From Argentina anserina (Eukaryota > Streptophyta > Magnoliopsida > Rosales > Rosaceae): 64,000 nucleotides of DNA. The notes under the pieces are model-generated. The model ran no database searches and was not told the origin of the DNA. It worked only from the letters and a program-made list of their open reading frames with translations. The stretch lies in assembly GCF_933775445.1 (NCBI RefSeq), contig NW_026089433.1, forward strand, positions 62,001-126,000. The letters are read 5' to 3'. A program made the translations under genes and the position numbers. Positions 38,567 through 51,297 of the stretch are shown one piece after another; within the stretch, counting starts at the first letter, position 1; each line of letters starts with the position of its first letter.

Positions 38567-40326
38567 TACTCAGTTTGAAGGAAACACACTCCCACACTTG
38601 CAAAACTCTCAAATACAATAGAAACTCGCATCAGAAGCCTTACAGAAAGATACTCAAACGAGAAATGAAAAGATACACAATTGGAATAGTAAAGATATGC
38701 AAACGATGTAAAGATACTCAGTTTTAAAGAAACACACTCCCACACTTGCAAAACTCTCAAATTCAATAGAAACTCGCATCAGAAAGCCTTACAGAAAGAT
38801 ACTCAAACGAGAAATGAAAAGATACACAATTGGAATAGTAAAAATACGCAAACGATGTAAAGATACACAATTGGAATAGTAAAGATACGCAAATTATGTA
38901 AAGATACTCAGTTTGAAAGAAACACACTCCCACACTTGCAAAACGCTCAAATACAATAGAAACTCGCATCAGAAGCCTTACAGAAAGATACTCAAAAACG
39001 AGAAATGAAAAGATACACAATTCGAATAGTAAAGATACGCAAACGATGTAAAGATACTCAGTTTGAAGGAAACACACTCCCACACTTGCAAAACTCTCAA
39101 ATACAATAGAAACTCGCATCAGAAGCCTTACAGAAAGATACTCAAACGAGAAATGAAAAGATACACAATTGGAATAGTAAAGATACGCAAACGATGTAAA
39201 GATACTCAGTTTGAAAGAAACACACTCCCACACTTGCAAATTTCTCAAATACAATAGAAACTCGCATCAGAAGCCTTACAGAAAGATACTCAAACGAGAA
39301 ATGAAAAGATACACAATTGGAGTAGTAAAGATACGCAAACGATGTAAAGATACACAATTGGAATAGTAAAGATACGCAAACGATGTAAAGATACTCAGTT
39401 TGAAAGAAACACACTCCCACACTTGCAAAACTCTCAAATTCAATAGAAACTCGCATCAGAAAGCCTTACAGAAAGATACTCAAACGAGAAATGAAAAGAT
39501 ACACAATTGGAATAGTAAAGATACGCAAACGATGTAAAGATACTCAGTTTGAAGGAAACACACTCCCACACTTGCAAAACTCTCAAATACAATAGAAACT
39601 CGCATCAGAAGCCTTACAGAAAGATACTCAAACGAGAAATGAAAAGATACACAATTGGAATAGTAAAGATATGCAAACGATGTAAAGATACTCAGTTTTA
39701 AAGAAACACACTCCCACACTTGCAAAACTCTCAAATTCAATAGAAACTCGCATCAGAAAGCCTTACAGAAAGATACTCAAACGAGAAATGAAAAGATACA
39801 CAATTGGAATAGTAAAGATACGCAAACGATGTAAAGATACTCAGTTTGAAGGAAACACACTCCCACACTTGCAAAACTCTCAAATACAATAGAAACTCGC
39901 ATCAGAAGCCTTACAGAAAGATACTCAAACGAGAAATGAAAAGATACACAATTGGAATAGTAAAGATATGCAAACGATGTAAAGATACTCAGTTTTAAAG
40001 AAACACACTCCCACACTTGCAAAACTCTCAAATTCAATAGAAACTCGCATCAGAAATCCTTACAGAAAGATACTCAAACGAGAAATGAAAAGATACACAA
40101 CTGGAATAGTAAAAATACGCAAACGATGTAAAGATACACAGTTGGAATAGTAAACTTACTCCCACACTTGGAAAACTCTCAAATTCAATAGAAACTCGCA
40201 TCAGAAAGCCTTACAGAAAGATACTCAAACGAGAAATGAAAAGATACACAATTGGAATAGTAAAGATACGCAAACGATGTAAAGATACACAATTGGAATA
40301 GTAAAGATACGCAAACGATGTAAAGA
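38418..40326. repeat. 974 bp repeat followed by 297 bp dimers
   Basis: The first copy (38418-39391) has units 149, 148, 190, 150, 148 and 189 bp; a second begins at 39392. Within copy 2 a 297 bp dimer (148+149, marked gaaggaaacac then cagttttaaag with gatatgcaaacg) at 39541 is repeated at 39838, ending in a chimeric pair (junction 40135). The units at 38715-39054 reuse markers of the 18 kb block (gcaaattatg, caaaacgctc, actcaaaaacgag, caattcgaatag), giving a third partial copy 2,028 bp from the second. Confidence 0.87.
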
Positions 40327-42651
40327 TACTCAGTTTGAAAGAAACACACTCCCACACTTGCAAAACTTTCAAATACAATAGAAACTCGCATCAGAAGCCT
40401 TACAGAAAGATACTCAAACGAGAAATGAAAAGATACACAATTGGAATAGTAAAGATACGCAAACGATGTAAAGATACTCAGTTTGAAAGAAACACACTCC
40501 CACACTTGCAAATTTCTCAAATACAATAGAAACTCGCATCAGAAGCCTTACAGAAAGATACTCAAACGAGAAATGAAAAGATACACAATTGGAGTAGTAA
40601 AGATACGCAAACGATGTAAAGATACACAATTGGAATAGTAAAGATACGCAAACGATGTAAAGATACTCAGTTTGAAAGAAACACACTCCCACACTTGCAA
40701 AACTCTCAAATTCAATAGAAACTCGCATCAGAAAACCTTACAGAAAGATACTCAAACGAGAAATGAAAAGATACACAATTGGAATAGTAAAGATACGCAA
40801 ACGATGTAAAGATACTCAGTTTTAAAGAAACACACTCCCACACTTGCAAAACTCTCAAATACAATAGAAACTCGCATCAGAAGCCTTACAGAAAGATTCT
40901 CAAACGAGAAATGAAAAGATACACAATTGGAATAGTAAAGATACGCAAACGATGTAAAGATACTCAGTTTTAAAGAAACACACTCCCACACTTGCAAAAC
41001 TCTCAAATTCAATAGAAACTCGCATCAGAAAGCCTTACAGAAAGATACTCAAACGAGAAATGAAAAGATACACAATTGGAATAGTAAAAATACGCAAACG
41101 ATGTAAAGATACACAATTGGAATAGTAAAGATACGCAAACGATGTAAAGATACACAATTGGAATAGTAAAGATACGCAAACGATGTAAAGATACTCAGTT
41201 TGAAAGAAACACACTCCCACACTTGCAAAACTCTCAAATTCAATAGAAACTCGCATCACAAAGCCTTACAGAAAGATACTCAAACGAGAAATCAAAAGAT
41301 ACACAATTGGAATAGTAAAGATACGCAAACGATGTAAAGATACTCAGTTTGAAAGAAACACACTCCCACACTTGCAAAACTCTCAAATACAATAGAAACT
41401 CGCATCAGAAGCCTTACAGAAAGATACTCAAACGAGAAATGAAAAGATACACAATTGGAATAGTAAAGATACGCAAACGATGTAAAGATACTCAGTTTTA
41501 AAGAAACACACTCCCACACTTGCAAAACTCTCAAATTCAATAGAAACTCGCATCAGAAAGCCTTACAGAAAGATACTCAAACGAGAAATGAAAAGATACA
41601 CAATTGGAATAGTAAAAATACGCAAACGATGTAAAGATACACAATTGGAATAGTAAAGATACGCAAACGATGTAAACATACACAATTGGAATAGTAAACA
41701 TACGCAAACGATGTAAAGATACTCAGTTTGAAGGAAACACACTCCCACACTTGCAAAACTCTCAAATTCAATAGAAACTCGCATCAGAAAGCCTTACAGA
41801 AAGATACTCAAACGAGAAATGAAAAGATACACAATTGGAATAGTAAAGATACGCAAACGATATAAAGATACTCAGTTTCAAAGAAACACACTCCCACACT
41901 TGCAAAACTATCAAATACAATAGAAACTCGCATCAGAAGCCTTACAGAAAGATACTCAAACGAGAAATGAAAAGATACACAATTGGAATAGTAAAGATAC
42001 GCAAACGATGTAAAGATACTCAGTTTTAAAGAAACACACTCCCACACTTGCAAAACTCTCAAATACAATAGAAACTCGCATCAGAAGGCCTACAGAAAGA
42101 TACTCAAACGAGAAATGAAAAGATACACAATTGGAATAGTAAAGATACGCAAACGATGTAAAGATACACAATTGGAATAGTAAAGATACGCAAACAATGT
42201 AAAGATACTCAGTTTGAAAGAAACACACTCCCACACTTGCAAAACTCTCAAATTAAATAGAAACTCGCATCAGAAAGCCTTACAGAAAGATACTCAAACG
42301 AGAAATGAAAAGATACACAATTGGAATAGTAAAGATACGCAAACGATGTAAAGATACTCAGTTTGAAAGAAACACACTCCCACACTTGCAAAACTCTCAA
42401 ATACAATAGAAACTCGCATCAGAAGCCTTACAGAAAGATACTCAAATGAGAAATGAAAAGATACACAATTGGAATAGTAAAGATATGCAAACGATGTAAA
42501 GATACTCAGTTTGAAAGAAACACACTCCCACACTTGCAAAACTCTCAAATTCAATAGAAACTCGCATCACAAAGCCTTACAGAAAGATACTCAAACGAGA
42601 AATCAAAAGATACACAATTGGAATAGTAAAGATACGCAAACGATGTAAAGA
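40327..42651. repeat. Unit series matching 32.8-35.1 kb, without the 486 bp trimer
   Basis: Unit lengths are 148, 189, 149, 148, 231, 149, 148, 231, 149, 148, 189, 149, 148 and 149 bp. The 231 bp units at 40961 and 41489 have three cassettes; the second has the gtaaaaatac/gtaaacatac/gtaaacatac signature. The part 40961-42355 is repeated 2,218 bp downstream. A private cagaaaacc change is seen near 40734. Confidence 0.87.
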
Positions 42652-45358
42652 TACTCAGTTTGAAAGAAACACACTCCCACACTTGCAAAACTCTCAAATA
42701 CAATAGAAACTCGCATCAGAAGCCTTACAGAAAGATACTCAAACGAGAAATGAAAAGATACACAATTGGAATAGTAAAGATACGCAAACGATGTAAAGAT
42801 ACTCAGTTTTAAAGAAACACACTCCCACACTTGCAAAACTCTCAAATTCAATAGAAACTCGCATCAGAAAGCCTTACAGAAAGATACTCAAACGAGAAAT
42901 GAAAAGATACACAATTGGAATAGTAAAAATACGCAAACGATGTAAAGATACACAATTGGAATAGTAAAGATACGCAAACGATGTAAACATACACAATTGG
43001 AATAGTAAACATACGCAAACGATGTAAAGATACTCAGTTTGAAGGAAACACACTCCCACACTTGCAAAACTCTCAAATACAATAGAAACTCGCATCAGAA
43101 GCCTTACAGAAAGATTCTCAAACGAGAAATGAAAAGATACACAATTGGAATAGTAAAGATACGCAAACGATGTAAAGATACTCAGTTTTAAAGAAACTCA
43201 CTCCCACACTTGCAAAACTCTCAAATTCAATAGAAACTCGCATCAGAAAGCCTTACAGAAAGATACTCAAACGAGAAATGAAAAGATACACAATTGGAAT
43301 AGTAAAAATACGCAAACGATGTAAAGATACACAATTGGAATAGTAAAGATACGCAAACGATGTAAAGATACACAATTGGAATAGTAAAGATACGCAAACG
43401 ATGTAAAGATACTCAGTTTGAAAGAAACACACTCCCACACTTGCAAAACTCTCAAATTCAATAGAAACTCGCATCACAAAGCCTTACAGAAAGATACTCA
43501 AACGAGAAATGAAAAGATACACAATTGGAATAGTAAAGATACGCAAACGATGTAAAGATACTCAGTTTGAAAGAAACACACTCCCACACTTGCAAAACTC
43601 TCAAATACAATAGAAACTCGCATCAGAAGCCTTACAGAAAGATACTCAAACGAGAAATGAAAAGATACACAATTGGAATAGTAAAGATACGCAAACGATG
43701 TAAAGATACTCAGTTTGAAAGAAACACACTCCCACACTTGCAAAACTCTCAAATTCAATAGAAACTCGCATCAGAAAGCCTTACAGAAAGATACTCAAAC
43801 GAGAAATGAAAAGATACACAATTGGAATAGTAAAAATACGCAAACGATGTAAAGATACACAATTGGAATAGTAAAGATACGCAAACGATGTAAACATACA
43901 CAATTGGAATAGTAAACATACGCAAACGATGTAAAGATACTCAGTTTGAAGGAAACACACTCCCACACTTGCAAAACTCTCAAATTCAATAGAAACTCGC
44001 ATCAGAAAGCCTTACAGAAAGATACTCAAACGAGAAATGAAAAGATACACAATTGGAATAGTAAAGATACGCAAACGATATAAAGATACTCAGTTTCAAA
44101 GAAACACACTCCCACACTTGCAAAACTATCAAATACAATAGAAACTCGCATCAGAAGCCTTACAGAAAGATACTCAAACGAGAAATGAAAAGATACACAA
44201 TTGGAATAGTAAAGATACGCAAACGATGTAAAGATACTCAGTTTTAAAGAAACACACTCCCACACTTGCAAAACTCTCAAATACAATAGAAACTCGCATC
44301 AGAAGGCCTACAGAAAGATACTCAAACGAGAAATGAAAAGATACACAATTGGAATAGTAAAGATACGCAAACGATGTAAAGATACACAATTGGAATAGTA
44401 AAGATACGCAAACAATGTAAAGATACTCAGTTTGAAAGAAACACACTCCCACACTTGCAAAACTCTCAAATTAAATAGAAACTCGCATCAGAAAGCCTTA
44501 CAGAAAGATACTCAAACGAGAAATGAAAAGATACACAATTGGAATAGTAAAGATACGCAAACGATGTAAAGATACTCAGTTTGAAAGAAACACACTCCCA
44601 CACTTGCAAAACTCTCAAATACAATAGAAACTCGCATCAGAAGCCTTACAGAAAGATACTCAAACGAGAAATGAAAAGATACACAATTGGAATAGTAAAG
44701 ATATGCAAACGATGTAAAGATACTCAGTTTTAAAGAAACACACTCCCACACTTGCAAAACTCTCAAATTCAATAGAAACTCGCATCAGAAATCCTTACAG
44801 AAAGATACTCAAACGAGAAATGAAAAGATACACAACTGGAATAGTAAAAATACGCAAACGATGTAAAGATACACAGTTGGAATAGTAAACTTACTCCCAC
44901 ACTTGGAAAACTCTCAAATTCAATAGAAACTCGCATCAGAAAGCCTTATAGAAAGATACTCAAACGAGAAATGAAAAGATACACAATTGGAATAGTAAAG
45001 ATACGCAAACGATGTAAAGATACACAATTGGAATAGTAAAGATACGCAAACGATGTAAAGATACTCAGTTTGAAAGAAACACACTCCCACACTTGCAAAA
45101 CTCTCAAATACAATAGAAACTCGCATCAGAAGCCTTACAGAAAGATACTCAAACGAGAAATGAAAAGATACACAATTGGAATAGTAAAGATATGCAAACG
45201 ATGTAAAGATACTCAGTTTGAAAGAAACACACTCCCACACTTGCAAAACTCTCAAATTCAATAGAAACTCGCATCACAAAGCCTTACAGAAAGATACTCA
45301 AACGAGAAATCAAAAGATACACAATTGGAATAGTAAAGATACGCAAACGATGTAAAGA
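42652..45358. repeat. 2,707 bp higher-order repeat, copy 1 (16 units)
   Basis: Unit lengths are 148, 231, 148, 231, 149, 148, 231, 149, 148, 189, 149, 148, 341, 148 and 149 bp, the 341 being a chimeric pair (junction 44870). Rare markers are gaaatcaaaag, gaaactcactccc near 43195, gattctc, gcaaacgatataaag, and caaattaaatag. The next copy starts at 45359. Confidence 0.9.
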
Positions 45359-48300
45359 TACTCAGTTTGAAAGAAACACACTCCCACACTTGCAAAACTC
45401 TCAAATACAATAGAAACTCGCATCAGAAGCCTTACAGAAAGATACTCAAACGAGAAATGAAAAGATACACAATTGGAATAGTAAAGATACGCAAACGATG
45501 TAAAGATACTCAGTTTTAAAGAAACACACTCCCACACTTGCAAAACTCTCAAATTCAATAGAAACTCGCATCAGAAAGCCTTACAGAAAGATACTCAAAC
45601 GAGAAATGAAAAGATACACAATTGGAATAGTAAAAATACGCAAACGATGTAAAGATACACAATTGGAATAGTAAAGATACGCAAACGATGTAAACATACA
45701 CAATTGGAATAGTAAACATACGCAAACGATGTAAAGATACTCAGTTTGAAGGAAACACACTCCCACACTTGCAAAACTCTCAAATACAATAGAAACTCGC
45801 ATCAGAAGCCTTACAGAAAGATTCTCAAACGAGAAATGAAAAGATACACAATTGGAATAGTAAAGATACGCAAACGATGTAAAGATACTCAGTTTTAAAG
45901 AAACTCACTCCCACACTTGCAAAACTCTCAAATTCAATAGAAACTCGCATCAGAAAGCCTTACAGAAAGATACTCAAACGAGAAATGAAAAGATACACAA
46001 TTGGAATAGTAAAAATACGCAAACGACGTAAAGATACACAATTGGAATAGTAAAGATACGCAAACGATGTAAAGATACACAATTGGAATAGTAAAGATAC
46101 GCAAACGATGTAAAGATACTCAGTTTGAAAGAAACACACTCCCACACTTGCAAAACTCTCAAATTCAATAGAAACTCGCATCACAAAGCCTTACAGAAAG
46201 ATACTCAAACGAGAAATCAAAAGATACACAATTGGAATAGTAAAGATACGCAAACGATGTAAAGATACTCAGTTTGAAAGAAACACACTCCCACACTTGC
46301 AAAACTCTCAAATACAATAGAAACTCGCATCAGAAGCCTTACAGAAAGATACTCAAACGAGAAATGAAAAGATACACAATTGGAATAGTAAAGATACGCA
46401 AACGATGTAAAGATACTCAGTTTTAAAGAAACACACTCCCACACTTGCAAAACTCTCAAATTCAATAGAAACTCGCATCAGAAAGCCTTACAGAAAGATA
46501 CTCAAACGAGAAATGAAAAGATACACAATTGGAATAGTAAAAATACGCAAACGATGTAAAGATACACAATTGGAATAGTAAAGATACGCAAACGATGTAA
46601 ACATACACAATTGGAATAGTAAACATACGCAAACGATGTAAAGATACTCAGTTTGAAGGAAACACACTCCCACACTTGCAAAACTCTCAAATTCAATAGA
46701 AACTCGCATCAGAAAGCCTTACAGAAAGATACTCAAACGAGAAATGAAAAGATACACAATTGGAATAGTAAAGATACGCAAACGATATAAAGATACTCAG
46801 TTTCAAAGAAACACACTCCCACACTTGCAAAACTATCAAATACAATAGAAACTCGCATCAGAAGCCTTACAGAAAGATACTCAAACGAGAAATGAAAAGA
46901 TACACAATTGGAATAGTAAAGATACGCAAACGATGTAAAGATACTCAGTTTTAAAGAAACACACTCCCACACTTGCAAAACTCTCAAATACAATAGAAAC
47001 TCGCATCAGAAGGCCTACAGAAAGATACTCAAACGAGAAATGAAAAGATACACAATTGGAATAGTAAAGATACGCAAACGATGTAAAGATACACAATTGG
47101 AATAGTAAAGATACGCAAACAATGTAAAGATACTCAGTTTGAAAGAAACACACTCCCACACTTGCAAAACTCTCAAATTAAATAGAAACTCGCATCAGAA
47201 AGCCTTACAGAAAGATACTCAAACGAGAAATGAAAAGATACACAATTGGAATAGTAAAGATACGCAAACGATGTAAAGATACTCAGTTTGAAAGAAACAC
47301 ACTCCCACACTTGCAAAACTCTCAAATACAATAGAAACTCGCATCAGAAGCCTTACAGAAAGATACTCAAACGAGAAATGAAAAGATACACAATTGGAAT
47401 AGTAAAGATATGCAAACGATGTAAAGATACTCAGTTTTAAAGAAACACACTCCCACACTTGCAAAACTCTCAAATTCAATAGAAACTCGCATCAGAAATC
47501 CTTACAGAAAGATACTCAAACGAGAAATGAAAAGATACACAACTGGAATAGTAAAAATACGCAAACGATGTAAAGATACACAGTTGGAATAGTAAACTTA
47601 CTCCCACACTTGGAAAACTCTCAAATTCAATAGAAACTCGCATCAGAAAGCCTTATAGAAAGATACTCAAACGAGAAATGAAAAGATACACAATTGGAAT
47701 AGTAAAGATACGCAAACGATGTAAAGATACACAATTGGAATAGTAAAGATACGCAAACGATGTAAAGATACTCAGTTTGAAAGAAACACACTCCCACACT
47801 TGCAAAACTCTCAAATACAATAGAAACTCGCATCAGAAGCCTTACAGAAAGATACTCAAACGAGAAATGAAAAGATACACAATTGGAATAGTAAAGATAC
47901 GCAAACGATGTAAAGATACTCAGTTTGAAAGAAACACACTCCCACACTTGCAAATTTCTCAAATACAATAGAAACTCGCATCAGAAGCCTTACAGAAAGA
48001 TACTCAAACGAGAAATGAAAAGATACACAATTGGAGTAGTAAAGATACGCAAACGATGTAAAGATACACAATTGGAATAGTAAAGATACGCAAACGATGT
48101 AAAGATACTCAGTTTGAAAGAAACACACTCCCACACTTGCAAAACTCTCAAATTAAATAGAAACTCGCATCAGAAAGCCTTACAGAAAGATACTCAAACG
48201 AGAAATGAAAAGATACACAATTGGAATAGTAAAGATACGCAAACGATGTAAAGATACTCAGTTTGAAAGAAACACACTCCCACACTTGCAAAACTCTCAA

Positions 48301-48551
48301 ATACAATAGAAACTCGCATCAGAAGCCTTACAGAAAGATACTCAAACGAGAAATGAAAAGATACACAATTGGAATAGTAAAGATATGCAAACGATGTAAA
48401 GATACTCAGTTTGAAAGAAACACACTCCCACACTTGCAAAACTCTCAAATTCAATAGAAACTCGCATCACAAAGCCTTACAGAAAGATACTCAAACGAGA
48501 AATCAAAAGATACACAATTGGAATAGTAAAGATACGCAAACGATGTAAAGA
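45359..48551. repeat. Higher-order repeat copy 2, 3,193 bp (2,707 + 486)
   Basis: Units follow copy 1 up to the chimeric pair (junction 47577), then the 486 bp trimer 47769-48254 is added before the final 148+149 pair. 2,707+486=3,193 accounts exactly for the length. A private change, gcaaacgacgtaaag near 46025, is seen only here. Confidence 0.9.
47769..48254. repeat. 486 bp trimer, extra in copy 2
   Basis: The piece is 148+189+149 bp with caaatttctc and ggagtag in the middle unit, the same composition as 34020-34505. Copy 1 lacks it at 45062; the third copy has the first two units at 50961 and 51109 but then passes into the 3,698 bp repeat. Confidence 0.88.
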
Positions 48552-51297
48552 TACTCAGTTTGAAAGAAACACACTCCCACACTTGCAAAACTCTCAAATA
48601 CAATAGAAACTCGCATCAGAAGCCTTACAGAAAGATACTCAAACGAGAAATGAAAAGATACACAATTGGAATAGTAAAGATACGCAAACGATGTAAAGAT
48701 ACTCAGTTTTAAAGAAACACACTCCCACACTTGCAAAACTCTCAAATTCAATAGAAACTCGCATCAGAAAGCCTTACAGAAAGATACTCAAACGAGAAAT
48801 GAAAAGATACACAATTGGAATAGTAAAAATACGCAAACGATGTAAAGATACACAATTGGAATAGTAAAGATACGCAAACGATGTAAACATACACAATTGG
48901 AATAGTAAACATACGCAAACGATGTAAAGATACTCAGTTTGAAGGAAACACACTCCCACACTTGCAAAACTCTCAAATACAATAGAAACTCGCATCAGAA
49001 GCCTTACAGAAAGATTCTCAAACGAGAAATGAAAAGATACACAATTGGAATAGTAAAGATACGCAAACGATGTAAAGATACTCAGTTTTAAAGAAACTCA
49101 CTCCCACACTTGCAAAACTCTCAAATTCAATAGAAACTCGCATCAGAAAGCCTTACAGAAAGATACTCAAACGAGAAATGAAAAGATACACAATTGGAAT
49201 AGTAAAAATACGCAAACGATGTAAAGATACACAATTGGAATAGTAAAGATACGCAAACGATGTAAAGATACACAATTGGAATAGTAAAGATACGCAAACG
49301 ATGTAAAGATACTCAGTTTGAAAGAAACACACTCCCACACTTGCAAAACTCTCAAATTCAATAGAAACTCGCATCACAAAGCCTTACAGAAAGATACTCA
49401 AACGAGAAATCAAAAGATACACAATTGGAATAGTAAAGATACGCAAACGATGTAAAGATACTCAGTTTGAAAGAAACACACTCCCACACTTGCAAAACTC
49501 TCAAATACAATAGAAACTCGCATCAGAAGCCTTACAGAAAGATACTCAAACGAGAAATGAAAAGATACACAATTGGAATAGTAAAGATACGCAAACGATG
49601 TAAAGATACTCAGTTTTAAAGAAACACACTCCCACACTTGCAAAACTCTCAAATTCAATAGAAACTCGCATCAGAAGCCTTACAGAAAGATACTCAAACG
49701 AGAAATGAAAAGATACACAATTGGAATAGTAAAAATACGCAAACGATGTAAAGATACACAATTGGAATAGTAAAGATACGCAAACGATGTAAACATACAC
49801 AATTGGAATAGTAAACATACGCAAACGATGTAAAGATACTCAGTTTGAAGGAAACACACTCCCACACTTGCAAAACTCTCAAATTCAATAGAAACTCGCA
49901 TCAGAAAGCCTTACAGAAAGATACTCAAACGAGAAATGAAAAGATACACAATTGGAATAGTAAAGATACGCAAACGATATAAAGATACTCAGTTTCAAAG
50001 AAACACACTCCCACACTTGCAAAACTATCAAATACAATAGAAACTCGCATCAGAAGCCTTACAGAAAGATACTCAAACGAGAAATGAAAAGATACACAAT
50101 TGGAATAGTAAAGATACGCAAACGATGTAAAGATACTCAGTTTTAAAGAAACACACTCCCACACTTGCAAAACTCTCAAATACAATAGAAACTCGCATCA
50201 GAAGGCCTACAGAAAGATACTCAAACGAGAAATGAAAAGATACACAATTGGAATAGTAAAGATACGCAAACGATGTAAAGATACACAATTGGAATAGTAA
50301 AGATACGCAAACAATGTAAAGATACTCAGTTTGAAAGAAACACACTCCCACACTTGCAAAACTCTCAAATTAAATAGAAACTCGCATCAGAAAGCCTTAC
50401 AGAAAGATACTCAAACGAGAAATGAAAAGATACACAATTGGAATAGTAAAGATACGCAAACGATGTAAAGATACTCAGTTTGAAAGAAACACACTCCCAC
50501 ACTTGCAAAACTCTCAAATACAATAGAAACTCGCATCAGAAGCCTTACAGAAAGATACTCAAACGAGAAATGAAAAGATACACAATTGGAATAGTAAAGA
50601 TATGCAAACGATGTAAAGATACTCAGTTTTAAAGAAACACACTCCCACACTTGCAAAACTCTCAAATTCAATAGAAACTCGCATCAGAAATCCTTACAGA
50701 AAGATACTCAAACGAGAAATGAAAAGATACACAACTGGAATAGTAAAAATACGCAAACGATGTAAAGATACACAGTTGGAATAGTAAACTTACTCCCACA
50801 CTTGGAAAACTCTCAAATTCAATAGAAACTCGCATCAGAAAGCCTTATAGAAAGATACTCAAACGAGAAATGAAAAGATACACAATTGGAATAGTAAAGA
50901 TACGCAAACGATGTAAAGATACACAATTGGAATAGTAAAGATACGCAAACGATGTAAAGATACTCAGTTTGAAAGAAACACACTCCCACACTTGCAAAAC
51001 TCTCAAATACAATAGAAACTCGCATCAGAAGCCTTACAGAAAGATACTCAAACGAGAAATGAAAAGATACACAATTGGAATAGTAAAGATACGCAAACGA
51101 TGTAAAGATACTCAGTTTGAAAGAAACACACTCCCACACTTGCAAATTTCTCAAATACAATAGAAACTCGCATCAGAAGCCTTACAGAAAGATACTCAAA
51201 CGAGAAATGAAAAGATACACAATTGGAGTAGTAAAGATACGCAAACGATGTAAAGATACACAATTGGAATAGTAAAGATACGCAAACGATGTAAAGA
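48552..51297. repeat. Higher-order repeat copy 3 (partial)
   Basis: Units 148, 231, 148, 231, 149, 148, 230, 149, 148, 189, 149, 148, 341, 148 and 189 bp match copy 2 at offset 3,193, then 3,192 after one base is lost in the unit at 49607 (caaattc core with cagaagcc, a B-to-A recombinant form). Similarity ends at about 51,300, where units with gcaaactatg begin. Confidence 0.9.
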
